From assembly GCA_017301975.1 (NCBI GenBank), contig JAFLEI010000042.1, positions 1 through 51,908 on the forward strand: a stretch of 51,908 nucleotides of DNA, in the 5' to 3' direction. This document shows, piece by piece, positions 36,709 through 45,131 of the stretch. The first letter of the stretch is position 1; each line of letters opens with the position of its first letter. Both the position numbers and the translations under genes were made by a program. This DNA is from Verrucomicrobiota bacterium. Its GTDB lineage: Bacteria; Verrucomicrobiota; Verrucomicrobiia; Verrucomicrobiales; Verrucomicrobiaceae. The notes under the pieces were generated by a model, which saw only the letters and a list, made by a program, of their open reading frames with translations, was not told the DNA's origin and did no database searches.

Positions 36709-38247
36709 CTATTGTAGTGAACGCCCTTTCGTTTCGGGTGCGAACCACACCAGAACCATGCCAACCACGTAGATGCAGGAGAGCACCGAGTAGGCATTGG
36801 CGGCGGACTGCACGGCCGTGACGTTTTCACCATTGAACATCAACATCAGATTGCCGAGTTGCAGCGCGCCGATGGCGGCAATGAGGCGGCCGAAGTTGAA
36901 GCAGAAGCCCTGGCCCGTGGCGCGAACGCTGGTGGGAAAAAGTTCCGGGAAGTAGAGCGGGAAGAAGCCGTAAAAGGAGGCGGTGATGCCGCCCAGCAGG
37001 AAGGCGGTGGTGATCAGGGTGGTGGGGACGGAATCTCCAACGAAGGGGACATTGATGCGGAAGAAGCCCAGCGAGGCCGCGAGCGCGGCGGCGCACAGCA
37101 GGGTGTAGGTCACACGGCGTCCCAGCTTATCGGCGATGAAGGGGGTGATTAGTGTGGCAAGAATGGCGCCGAGCGCTGTTGAGATGACCACGTAGTCGAT
37201 GACCGGCAGAGTGCTGCCTTTGGGGGCCAGATCGGAAGCCCAGCGGGCGGCCTGCTGAGCAGAGCCCCAGGTGCCGAGCAGAGCCACTGCGGCAAGGCCG
37301 GCACCGATCAAGAGATTGCGCATGATGATGCTGCGGTCAGCCGTCAGCGTGCTGCCAGCAGCCACGGAGCGGGACATGTACTGGCGCATCGGGTGCAGGT
37401 AACCCCACAAAGCAATGGCAAGACCAACCAAAGTCACCAAGCCTGCGGCCGCGCCGCCGAGCGTCGTCATGGGCGACCACACATAGATAATGGCCAAGGC
37501 CGCCAGGCAGGCGATGAGAACGCCCATCAGATCCATCGTGGCCCAATGAGAGGTGCTGCCGGATTTCTTTTCCGCCTCCCACTTGTGGGACTCGGGAACG
37601 AAGATCAGGATGAAGAAATTGATGATGGCCGGCAGGGCGCTGCTCACGGCGATGAAGCGCCAGGCGCGGTTGTGCAGCAGGTAGTCTGTGTTCTCCGGGG
37701 ACAGGCCCATGGCATTGATCCAGCCGGTGACGACTTCCAGGCTGGCATTGAGCTGCCAGCTGATGAGGCCCGTGAGGAGGAAACCGATGTTGGAGGCGGC
37801 ACCGATCATGCCGGCGATCCAGGCGCGGTTCTTGTTTCCCCAGATTTCATTGACCAGCGCCACACCGAGCGCCCATTCGCCGCCCATGCCGAGAGAGGCC
37901 ACAAAACGCAGACCCGCGAAGTGCCAGGCCTCCGTGACGAAGGCGCAAAGGCCGCTGAAGATGGCGTAGGTGAAGATGGCCAGGGTCATGGCCTTCACAC
38001 GGCCCAGCTTGTCTCCCAGCCAGCCGAAGAGCACACCGCCGGTGGCCGCTCCCACGAGGAAGACGGCGATGATGACCGTGAACCACTGCCCCTGCACAAC
38101 GGCGGTCGCCTTGGGCAGCAGGTCCTGCAGCGCCGGTTTGCCGATCAGCGGGAACAAGCCCATTTCAAAGCCGTCAAAGAGCCAGCCGAGGAAGGCTGCG
38201 ATCAAGGCGGCCATGGCGCCCTTGTTGGAGGAGTTGGGTTGGGTCAT
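36709..38247 (-). CDS. MFS transporter, sugar/metabolite:H+ symporter-like
   Basis: A 512-aa protein with 12 predicted helices. The GWLFDGFEMGLFPLI start and the loop FGWLGDKLGRVKAM are typical of the sialate/aromatic-acid/sugar MFS group. RFVASLGMGGEWALGVALVNE and ELFPTSVRATGQGF are further signatures of these symporters. A 56-residue central loop (WEAEKKSGSTSHW...) joins the two halves. Substrate unknown. The gene follows the terminator of the cytochrome/FGE gene. Confidence 0.9.
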   Translation of the reverse strand: MTQPNSSNKGAMAALIAAFLGWLFDGFEMGLFPLIGKPALQDLLPKATAVVQGQWFTVIIAVFLVGAATGGVLFGWLGDKLGRVKAMTLAIFTYAIFSGLCAFVTEAWHFAGLRFVASLGMGGEWALGVALVNEIWGNKNRAWIAGMIGAASNIGFLLTGLISWQLNASLEVVTGWINAMGLSPENTDYLLHNRAWRFIAVSSALPAIINFFILIFVPESHKWEAEKKSGSTSHWATMDLMGVLIACLAALAIIYVWSPMTTLGGAAAGLVTLVGLAIALWGYLHPMRQYMSRSVAAGSTLTADRSIIMRNLLIGAGLAAVALLGTWGSAQQAARWASDLAPKGSTLPVIDYVVISTALGAILATLITPFIADKLGRRVTYTLLCAAALAASLGFFRINVPFVGDSVPTTLITTAFLLGGITASFYGFFPLYFPELFPTSVRATGQGFCFNFGRLIAAIGALQLGNLMLMFNGENVTAVQSAANAYSVLSCIYVVGMVLVWFAPETKGRSLQ

Positions 38248-38314
38248 GAGTGCTTCGGTTGGAGTTAAGGAGAGAGTGAGGGGGAGCTTGAACGGGTCGG
38301 GGAGTGGTTGGCGA

Positions 38315-38350
38315 GCAAAAAACAGGCCGCTGGGTGGCAGCGGCCTGTTT
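38315..38350 (-). terminator. Rho-independent terminator after cytochrome/FGE gene
   Basis: AAACAGGCCGCTG (38320-38332) pairs with CAGCGGCCTGTTT (38338-38350), with a GGGTG-like loop; the minus-strand transcript then runs into TTTTTT. It lies 24 bp after the stop of the upstream gene at 38374. Confidence 0.85.
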
Positions 38351-38373
38351 GAGATCAGCGGGAAAGCATGTCG

Positions 38374-40095
38374 TTATTCTTTGGCGACACCGTTGTTCCA
38401 GGCGGCGAACATCTCTTCCACCGTGGGGATTTCCAGAGGGCGCACGATGCGGAAGCCGAGCCAGGTGGCGTCCGTCAGGTACCAAATGCTCTTCGGGAGC
38501 TGCGGGTCCTGCTGCTTCCACAGCGGGTCGGAGGCCCTGCGGGCGGCGCTGCGGAGAAGCTCCGGATCGTCGTCATAAGTGCCGCCACGGGCGACGTGCG
38601 GGTAGGGGGTCTTGGAGTGCACCCAATCGTTGCCGGGGATCGAGGCGCCGGGCGTGGTCGGGGTGTATTGATCGAGGCACCATTCACAAACGTTGCCGTA
38701 GATGTCGTAGAGACCCCAGGGGTTCGGCTTCTTCAGGCCGATTTTTGCATATTGGAAGTTCGGGGCGTTGTCGAAATACCAGGCGTACTCTTTGAGCTGT
38801 GCCTTGTCATCGCCGAAGAAATAAGCGGTCTTGGTTCCGGCGCGGGCGGCATATTCCCACTCCGCCTCGGTGGGCAGGCGGTAGAAGTGACCGGTCTGGG
38901 CGCTGAGCCACTGGCAGTACTTGTTGGCGGCGTGCTGCGTCATGCAGATGGCCGGGTAGTGATCGCGCCCCATGCCGAAATCCATCGGCTGATACGGCGG
39001 GGTCGGCTGGGAGATGAGGTCTTCCGGCTTGTCGGTGGGCTTCCACACCTGACGGGAGCCGTCCTTGTTGCGGCCGATGCTGGTGAGCTGGAAGGGCTCA
39101 TACTCGTCCCAGGTCACTTCGTATTTGCCCATCCAGAAAGGCTTCAGGGTCTTCTTGACCTGCGGGCTTTCGTCATCGCTGCGGCCTTCTTCGCTTTCGG
39201 GGCTGCCCATGATGAATTCACCGCTCTTGATCACCACCATGCTGAAGGGAATGCCGGTCTTGGGGACTTTGGAGTCATAGGGCTTCATCTCCGCCTCTTT
39301 CTTCTCCTTGGAGGTCTGCACGATGAAGGCGTGGATCTTCTTCACCAGCTCCATGTTGTCCGGGTTGGTCGAAGCCGGGCCGTTCTTTTCCTTGGCGGTC
39401 AGTTTGATGTCGTCAGGCCATGGGGCGCCCTGCTGGATCCAGAGCTTGAGGTAGTTGATGCTCTCCTTGCTCAGGGGGCCGCCGCTCTTCTTGGGGGGCA
39501 TCAAATCGTCGTCATCAGCGGCCAGGGTCGTGGCGTGGTAGATGGCGCTCTTGAGGTCAAAGGGGACGATGTTTGGCGCGTTTTCACCCGTGCTGAAGGC
39601 TTCCTTCTTCGTGGTGATGATCCAGTCGCCCTTGGCCTTGTCAGCGTTGTGGCAGGAGACACAGTTCTGCTCCAGGATGGGCTGGATGTGCTTTTCAAAC
39701 TTGATGCGCGGCGTCTGCTCCAGCACCACGCCCGCAGGCCATTCGGCCCCTTGCTCGATCCAGGTCTTGATCACTTCGATCTGTGACTTTTCCAGCGCGC
39801 CTTCCTTCTTCGGCGGCATCGCGGTGTCTTCATCCGAGGCAAGCAGCAGCGTGGTGTAGATGGAGCTCTTCTTCAGATCTCCGGGGGTCAGGCCCGGGCC
39901 GTTCTCGTTGCCCTTCTTGATGTCTTCCAGCGTGTGCATGCGGAAGTCGCCCTTGTCCTCTTTCTCGCCATGGCAATGCGTGCAGGCACCTTCGAGCAGG
40001 GGCTTGATCTGAGTATTGAAATCAATCTTCTCCGCTGCGCCAAGAAGCGCGGGAGTCAGGACCAGGGCGGAAAGGAGAGGTCGGGATAAAAACAT
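38374..40095 (-). CDS. Planctomycete-type cytochrome c (two CxxCH) fused to FGE-sulfatase domain
   Basis: A 573-aa exported protein, start at the ATG 40095 (signal MFLSRPLLSALVLTPALLGA). Two haem sites CTHCH (about residue 38) and CVSCH (about residue 142) lie in PSCyt1-like repeats, each followed by an AMPPKK or LMPPKK motif and WIxQGAxWP. From about residue 290 an FGE/SUMF1-type domain runs to the end: FSMVVIKSGEFIMGSPESEEG, YEVTWDEYEPF, RLPTEAEWEYAARAG, NVCEWCLDQY, VARGGTYDDD and GFRIVRP. Sulfatase maturation by this copy is uncertain because the two catalytic cysteines of FGE are not evident. Likely a periplasmic electron-transfer or binding protein. Confidence 0.9.
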   Translation of the reverse strand: MFLSRPLLSALVLTPALLGAAEKIDFNTQIKPLLEGACTHCHGEKEDKGDFRMHTLEDIKKGNENGPGLTPGDLKKSSIYTTLLLASDEDTAMPPKKEGALEKSQIEVIKTWIEQGAEWPAGVVLEQTPRIKFEKHIQPILEQNCVSCHNADKAKGDWIITTKKEAFSTGENAPNIVPFDLKSAIYHATTLAADDDDLMPPKKSGGPLSKESINYLKLWIQQGAPWPDDIKLTAKEKNGPASTNPDNMELVKKIHAFIVQTSKEKKEAEMKPYDSKVPKTGIPFSMVVIKSGEFIMGSPESEEGRSDDESPQVKKTLKPFWMGKYEVTWDEYEPFQLTSIGRNKDGSRQVWKPTDKPEDLISQPTPPYQPMDFGMGRDHYPAICMTQHAANKYCQWLSAQTGHFYRLPTEAEWEYAARAGTKTAYFFGDDKAQLKEYAWYFDNAPNFQYAKIGLKKPNPWGLYDIYGNVCEWCLDQYTPTTPGASIPGNDWVHSKTPYPHVARGGTYDDDPELLRSAARRASDPLWKQQDPQLPKSIWYLTDATWLGFRIVRPLEIPTVEEMFAAWNNGVAKE

Positions 40096-40377
40096 GGGTC
40101 GGGGCGATAGCATAGGCTCGGGGGGTTGTCCAATACGAGGAAAAGCTGTGGAAATTACGGCGAAGCACGGGGAAGGGCGTGCAAACAACCGTCGTCCCAC
40201 GATTCCGCTGATCATTACGCAGCAGAAGAGGCGGCAGGGATGCTGAAACGCGAAGTCCTAAGGAACGAATGGCAGCAAAAGGTTGCGACTTCTGGTGAGC
40301 CTCTCTTATGATTTCACCAGATGAGAGCAGCGGACAAAAATGCAGCCAAAGCCGCCGAGACCACAGGAGGAGGAGGC

Positions 40378-41460
40378 ATGAATGAACGCCCCGTCCGCCT
40401 CGCGGAGCCGCCTGAAGGCTATCTCGGCTGGCTGGCCGATCTGAAGAATCGAATCCACACCGCCCAGCAGCGCGCCTCCCTGGCGGTGAACCGGGAACTG
40501 GTGCTGCTGTACTGGCAGATCGGGCAGGACATCCTGGCCCGGCAGGCTGCCCAAGGGTGGGGCGCAAAGGTGATCGAACGTCTGTCTCAAGATCTGCGCA
40601 GCGCCTTCCCGGAGATGAAGGGGTTTTCCCGTGCCAACCTCATGTACATGAGAGCCTTTGCCGAAGCATGGCCGGATGCCTCAATTGTCCAACAGGCTGT
40701 TGGACAATTGCCATGGGGGCACAACCTGGTGCTGCTGGCACGACTCAAAGAGCCCGAACAGAGGCTGGCTTATGCAGCAAAAGCCATCGAACACAACTGG
40801 TCGCGAAACATCCTGGTGATGCAAATTGAATCCCGCCTGCTGGAGCGCAGCGGCGCGGCGGTGACCAATTTTGCGCTCAGTCTGCCGAAGCCGCAGTCTG
40901 ATCTGGCGCGGGAATCTCTCAAGGACCCGTATCGTTTCGATTTTCTCGGGCTGACGGAGGAAGCGCAGGAACGGGAAATCGAGGATGCTCTGGTGAAGCA
41001 CGTCACCAGCTTCCTGCTGGAGCTGGGCTCAGGCTTTGCCTTTGTGGGAAGGCAGGTGCTGCTGGATGTGGGCGGGGAGGAGTTCTTTCTGGATCTGCTG
41101 TTTTACCACCTCAAACTGCGCTGTTACGTGGTGATCGAACTCAAGGCCGGAAAATTCAAGCCGGAGCACCTCGGGCAGTTGAGCTTTTATCTGACGGTGG
41201 TGGATGCCCAGGTCAAGCATCCGTCTGACGGGCCGACCATCGGGCTGCTGCTATGCAAAAGTAAAAACCAAGTCGTGGCTGAATACGCGTTGCGTGACCG
41301 GTCGCAACCGCTGGGGGTGGCCGAGTATCAACTCGTGGAGTCCCTGCCGCCGGAACTGAGCAGCAGCCTCCCGAGCATCAAGCAGATCGAACAGGAACTG
41401 GCTGGCGGCGGCCTGCCGGAGGAGGAACAAACAGATGATTCTCCGCCAACGAACGCATGA
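40378..41460 (+). CDS. DUF1016/YhcG-family PD-(D/E)XK nuclease-like protein
   Basis: A 360-aa product. The ATG at 40378 follows the strong Shine-Dalgarno sequence AGGAGGAGG; an upstream ATG at 40321 is not preferred. The N-terminal DUF1016_N part has LVLLYWQIGQDILARQ, FSRANLMYMRAF and VGQLPWGHNLVLL. The nuclease half has LGSGFAFVGRQ, EEFFLDLLFYH and YVVIELKAG, giving the acidic and E-x-K positions of a PD-(D/E)XK site. Such genes often ride with restriction or other mobile loci, but no partner lies here. An 8-bp inverted repeat (40291-40298 and 40314-40321) lies upstream. Confidence 0.9.
   Translation: MNERPVRLAEPPEGYLGWLADLKNRIHTAQQRASLAVNRELVLLYWQIGQDILARQAAQGWGAKVIERLSQDLRSAFPEMKGFSRANLMYMRAFAEAWPDASIVQQAVGQLPWGHNLVLLARLKEPEQRLAYAAKAIEHNWSRNILVMQIESRLLERSGAAVTNFALSLPKPQSDLARESLKDPYRFDFLGLTEEAQEREIEDALVKHVTSFLLELGSGFAFVGRQVLLDVGGEEFFLDLLFYHLKLRCYVVIELKAGKFKPEHLGQLSFYLTVVDAQVKHPSDGPTIGLLLCKSKNQVVAEYALRDRSQPLGVAEYQLVESLPPELSSSLPSIKQIEQELAGGGLPEEEQTDDSPPTNA
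40682..40710. repeat. 29-bp perfect palindrome inside the DUF1016 gene
   Basis: CAATTGTCCAACAG and CTGTTGGACAATTG are exact complements around a single G at 40696. It encodes the SIVQQAVGQLPWG part of the protein. Chance 14-bp arms are unlikely; it could be an extrusion-prone hairpin, a protein-binding or integration target, or the trace of codon preference over the conserved QQ...QLPW motif. Confidence 0.75.
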
Positions 41461-41519
41461 TGAGCTGGGCGGTCACTGCCTCAAAGTGACCGTCTTGGTT
41501 TCCCAATCGGGCTCTCGCC

Positions 41520-42497
41520 TCACCCCTCAAACGCTCTCTGGCACACGTCCATGATGCCGGCACGTGTCGTACAGCGGCGCATGGCGCTGAGAAAGCCCTC
41601 CGCATCCTTGAGGCCCCAGCCGAAGAAATTGAGGTGCTTTTTGATGCGGTTCACCATGTCGAGCTCGCGGGTGTTCGGCAGCGTCACACACTCGTACAGC
41701 TCTTCCACATAGCGCAGGCGGTCGGCCGGGGTGGGCTGGAAGACGGGCTCTCCGCGCACATGCTGGCGGATCTGGTCAAACATCCACGGATTGCGGATGG
41801 CCCCACGCCCCAGCATGAGGCCGCGCACACCGGTCTGTGCCGTCACCTCGGCGGCATCCACGTGGGAGCTGATGTTGCCATTGGCCAGCACGGGGCAGGG
41901 GAGGTTTGCGGTCGCGGTACCGATCAGGTCATAGCGTACCCCTTCCCGATACATCTGCAGCACCGTGCGGCCATGAATGGTGACGAGGTCCACGCCATGC
42001 TTGGCAAACAGCGGCACCAGGGCGTCGATGGTTTCCGTGTCGTCAAACCCGAGGCGTGTTTTCACCGTGAACTTGATGGAGATGGCCTCGCGCAGCGCGC
42101 CGAGGATGCCCTCGATCCGCGGCACATCGCGCAGCAGGCCGCCGCCCGCGCATTTCTTGTACACGATGGGTGCCGGGCAGCCGAGATTTAGATCCACCGC
42201 CGCGATGTTGTAGTGCTGGAGTTCCTTGGCGCTGCGAACGAGGGAGGGGATGTCATTCCCGATCATTTGCGCGATGGCCGGCCTGCCCGTGGGATTGTGG
42301 ATCAGCGAGGCGAGGATGGGCTTGTCCAGGTGCGAGTCCGCATGCACGCGGAAGTACTCCGTGTAATACACGTCCGCCCCGCCGTAGCGCGCCATGAGCC
42401 GCCAGAACTCCAGGTCCGTGACATCCTGCATCGGCGCGAGCGCCAGCAACGGCTCTGGCCGCGCCAGCAGGGCATCGAGATGTTCAGTGGGAGTCAA
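41520..42497 (-). CDS. tRNA-dihydrouridine synthase
   Basis: A 325-aa flavoenzyme of the Dus family. LALAPMQDVTDLEFWRL is the FMN-binding start; DLNLGCPAPIVYKKCAGGGLL holds the catalytic cysteine; IKFTVKTRLGFDD, LVTIHGRTVLQMY and PVLANGNISS, then LMLGRGAIRNPW complete the barrel. It reduces uridine in tRNA D-loops. The exact Dus subfamily was not determined. It stands alone, with the gene before it on the opposite strand. Confidence 0.93.
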   Translation of the reverse strand: MTPTEHLDALLARPEPLLALAPMQDVTDLEFWRLMARYGGADVYYTEYFRVHADSHLDKPILASLIHNPTGRPAIAQMIGNDIPSLVRSAKELQHYNIAAVDLNLGCPAPIVYKKCAGGGLLRDVPRIEGILGALREAISIKFTVKTRLGFDDTETIDALVPLFAKHGVDLVTIHGRTVLQMYREGVRYDLIGTATANLPCPVLANGNISSHVDAAEVTAQTGVRGLMLGRGAIRNPWMFDQIRQHVRGEPVFQPTPADRLRYVEELYECVTLPNTRELDMVNRIKKHLNFFGWGLKDAEGFLSAMRRCTTRAGIMDVCQRAFEG

Positions 42498-42563
42498 GAC
42501 AGCCTCTTAACCACGGAAATAGCCATGTTCACGAAAAAACAGCGCGAGTGGGCCGGAGGTTGC

Positions 42564-43364
42564 TCATGAGTCGAACAGCAGCAGTTGCGGATTGGAGGCC
42601 TCTGCCTCTGTGACGGGTTCGTTCCCGGCCTGCGGCACAGGCGGAGCGATGGGGCGCAGGGTTTCCTCACTTTTGTTGTGGGCCTGATTGGCGACCGTGG
42701 AAACCCGGTAGGCTTCCAGAAGCTCGCTTTCATAGGGCTTGAAGAAGGAGCGGAGATCTTCGGCTTGATGGCCCGGCTGCAGCCAGGAGAGGGCCTCTTC
42801 ACCCTCCAGAATGAGCGGGCTGCGGTCGTGAAACTTTGCCATGTAGCGCCCCGGTGGCGTGGTGATCACGCTCATGGATGTGATGACGCGACCGCTTTCA
42901 AAATCCTCTGGAAAAGGGCTCTCCCACACATCCCAGATGCCTGCCAGCAGCAGAGGGGCATCGTCCCTGCGGTGGATGAAGTAAGGCGTGGCGCGGTCCG
43001 GCCACTCATGCCATCCACGCACCGGTACAAGGCAGCGCTGGCGCAGGATGGGGCCGCGAAAGGAGGCGAGGTCGAAAAGGCCCTCACTGCGCGCATTGAA
43101 GGTGTGGACAAACTTCTTCGCCACCTCCGCCTTGCTGCCTTTGGCCCAGGCCGGCACAAGACCAAAGCGCATGCGCTCGATGCCCATCTGCTCGGACTGC
43201 ATCGTCAGCACGTCGGCGTAGTCCGTGGGGCAGATGTTGTTGAGCACCTTCTCCTCAGACCGTTTGTCCTCGTCCTTTTTCCTGGCGCGTCGTTCGAGGC
43301 GCATCTGCTTCCCGGCGAGGGAAAGCTCAGCGACGCTGGCAAACTGGTTAACACGGCCACACAT
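42564..43364 (-). CDS. SOS-response associated peptidase family protein (YedK/HMCES)
   Basis: A 266-aa protein starting MCGRVNQF: Cys2 forms the DNA-protein crosslink to abasic sites after Met removal. Further family residues are FNARSEGLFD (Asn and Glu), VRGWHEW (Glu) and ITTPPGRYMAKFHDRSPLIL (His). A charged insertion near residues 25-45 (RRARKKDEDKRSEEK) is longer than usual. Protects ssDNA abasic sites. The 80-bp repeat lies just upstream. Confidence 0.92.
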   Translation of the reverse strand: MCGRVNQFASVAELSLAGKQMRLERRARKKDEDKRSEEKVLNNICPTDYADVLTMQSEQMGIERMRFGLVPAWAKGSKAEVAKKFVHTFNARSEGLFDLASFRGPILRQRCLVPVRGWHEWPDRATPYFIHRRDDAPLLLAGIWDVWESPFPEDFESGRVITSMSVITTPPGRYMAKFHDRSPLILEGEEALSWLQPGHQAEDLRSFFKPYESELLEAYRVSTVANQAHNKSEETLRPIAPPVPQAGNEPVTEAEASNPQLLLFDS

Positions 43365-43397
43365 GGGAGAAGGAAAGCGCAGTCGGGGCTGGCATGC

Positions 43398-43480
43398 AAA
43401 GTACTCGTGAGCTTTAGCTCACTCTGGGAAGCTCCGCAGCACCCAGAATCCAGAACGAGCTGAAGCTCATGAATACTTTT
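43398..43480. repeat. 83-bp inverted-repeat element, copy 2
   Basis: Same ends as the copy at 2778-2857: AAAGTACTCGTGAGCTTT at the left and GCTCATGAATACTTT at the right, with the shared inner CCAGAACGAGCTGAA. The central section differs (GGGAAGCTCCGCAGCACCC). It lies between the stop of the iron alcohol dehydrogenase and the start of the yedK-like gene. Confidence 0.8.
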
Positions 43481-43482
43481 CT

Positions 43483-44601
43483 CTACAGCGCCGCACGATA
43501 CATCTCCACGAAATCGGCCACGCTGGGCAGACGCGGATTGAACTGGGCGGTCCATTGCTTCGAGGCCATTTCGGCAAGGTCCTTCAGGTGCTCTTCCGTC
43601 ACGCCATACTCGGAGATGTTGCGCGGCATTTTGGCCTCCCACAGCAATTCGCTTACGCGGTCGGCGAGGTCGCCGTCGAAGTAGCTTTTGTAGATCGCGG
43701 CGATTTCAGAGTCTTGCGAATTGAAGCGGATCACGTGCGGCATCATCACGCCCACGGCTTCGCCATGGACGACGTTGAATTTGGCGGTGAGCGGATTGGC
43801 GCAGGAGTGTGCGGCACCAAGCATGCTGTTCTCAATGGCGATGCCTGCATACGCTGCGCCGAGCTGCATCATGCCGCGTGCTTCCAGGTCCTGCGGGTCG
43901 CGCAGCACGCGGCTGAAGCCGCTGTGGCAGAGTCGGAAGCCCTCGCGTGAGTAGAGCGATGAAAACGCATTCCGCTTGTTCGTGACGGCGGTTTCCAGCG
44001 TGTGCGTCAGCGCATCGATGCCAGTGCAAACGGTCACTCGGTGAGGCTGGGAAATGGTGAGTTCGGAGTCGAGAATGGCCACCTTCGCGGCGGCCTTGGG
44101 ATCGCCGCAGGCCATCTTCACATGAGTCTCGGCATCGGAGATCAGCGCAAAGCTCTGGCACTCACTGCCCGTGCCGGAAGTGGTCGGGATGGCAATGATC
44201 GGCAGCATCGGCTTCGTGGCCTTGCCCACGCCCCAATAGTCGTGCATGCGGCCGCCGTTGGTGAGGATGAAGTTGCAGCCCTTCGCGGTGTCCATGCTGC
44301 TGCCACCCCCGAGACCGATGATGATGTCCGCCTTGAACTCACGCGCCACCGCCACGCAGGCATCCACGTCTTCGGTACTGGGATTCTCCCGCACCTCTCC
44401 AAACACACGTGCCTGCAAGCCTGCGGCGACGAGAAACGAAACCGCGCGGGTGACGTAGCCCGCCTTCACGATGCCGGGATCGCTCACCACCAGCGCGCGC
44501 GTGCCGCCGAGATCACGCGCGAGTTCGCCCACGCGTTCGAGCGAGCCATTGCCGTAGATGAGCCGCGTGCGCGGCTGGTAGTCGAAGGGTGCGAGGGACA
44601 T
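43483..44601 (-). CDS. Iron-containing alcohol dehydrogenase
   Basis: A 372-aa group III dehydrogenase; the ATG at 44601 overlaps the stop of the upstream gene by one base (TAATG). GLGGGSSMDTAKG is the nucleotide-binding loop; ALTHTLETAVT and AAHSCANPLTAKFNVVHGEAVGVMMPH bear the metal histidines. It interconverts an alcohol and an aldehyde with NAD(P). With the aldehyde dehydrogenase upstream it may process a shared short-chain aldehyde, but the substrate cannot be read. Confidence 0.92.
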   Translation of the reverse strand: MSLAPFDYQPRTRLIYGNGSLERVGELARDLGGTRALVVSDPGIVKAGYVTRAVSFLVAAGLQARVFGEVRENPSTEDVDACVAVAREFKADIIIGLGGGSSMDTAKGCNFILTNGGRMHDYWGVGKATKPMLPIIAIPTTSGTGSECQSFALISDAETHVKMACGDPKAAAKVAILDSELTISQPHRVTVCTGIDALTHTLETAVTNKRNAFSSLYSREGFRLCHSGFSRVLRDPQDLEARGMMQLGAAYAGIAIENSMLGAAHSCANPLTAKFNVVHGEAVGVMMPHVIRFNSQDSEIAAIYKSYFDGDLADRVSELLWEAKMPRNISEYGVTEEHLKDLAEMASKQWTAQFNPRLPSVADFVEMYRAAL

Positions 44602-45113
44602 TAGTTTCTGTCTTGGGGTGTCTTGAGACGAAGCTGTGCGGGCCGGCTCCATCCTTGATAAAATTGGAAAAGCCCAGCGAAAATCAGGAAGATGAATCCT
44701 AGGTTGAATCGGCTGCCCGCCGGTATGGCTGACGGCAAGGGCGCAAAATAATGGCACACTGTCACGAGGATGCCGAGGGCGGCAGACACACCACCACCGA
44801 CCATCATGAATCGGCCCTCCCGCTCAATGTCTGGCACCTTGGGCATCTTGCCGCACTTCTCACAGGGAAGCTGCAGGCCCACGTCGATCTTGCGGGCGAT
44901 CAGCCAGGTTTTGCAATGCTTGCAACGGTAGCGAAAGGAAGGCGTCGGCTCCTCGCCGATCAACTCGCCGACCGAATACCAGAAACGCTGCTTGTCATGG
45001 TGCACGTAGGCAGACAGGGGCAGCAGCTTGGCCTCCACATCCGTCCTGATGTCGTCCACCAGAGCATACGCCCGGGGTTCCGCATTGAAGGATGCTTTGA
45101 CCAAGTAGCCCAT
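44601..45113 (-). CDS. Zinc-ribbon plus two-TM membrane protein in dehydrogenase operon
   Basis: A 170-aa product. Residues about 62-92 hold RCKHCKTWLI and PCEKCGKMP, a C-x2-C pair that should bind zinc. Two hydrophobic segments (GGGVSAALGILVTVCHYFAP and FNLGFIFLIFAGLFQFY) follow. No family recognised. It lies between the aldehyde dehydrogenase (18 bp) and Fe-ADH (1-bp overlap), so it is translationally coupled to the latter. Confidence 0.75.
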   Translation of the reverse strand: MGYLVKASFNAEPRAYALVDDIRTDVEAKLLPLSAYVHHDKQRFWYSVGELIGEEPTPSFRYRCKHCKTWLIARKIDVGLQLPCEKCGKMPKVPDIEREGRFMMVGGGVSAALGILVTVCHYFAPLPSAIPAGSRFNLGFIFLIFAGLFQFYQGWSRPAQLRLKTPQDRN

Positions 45114-45131
45114 GGTGCATTCGAGTTCAGA

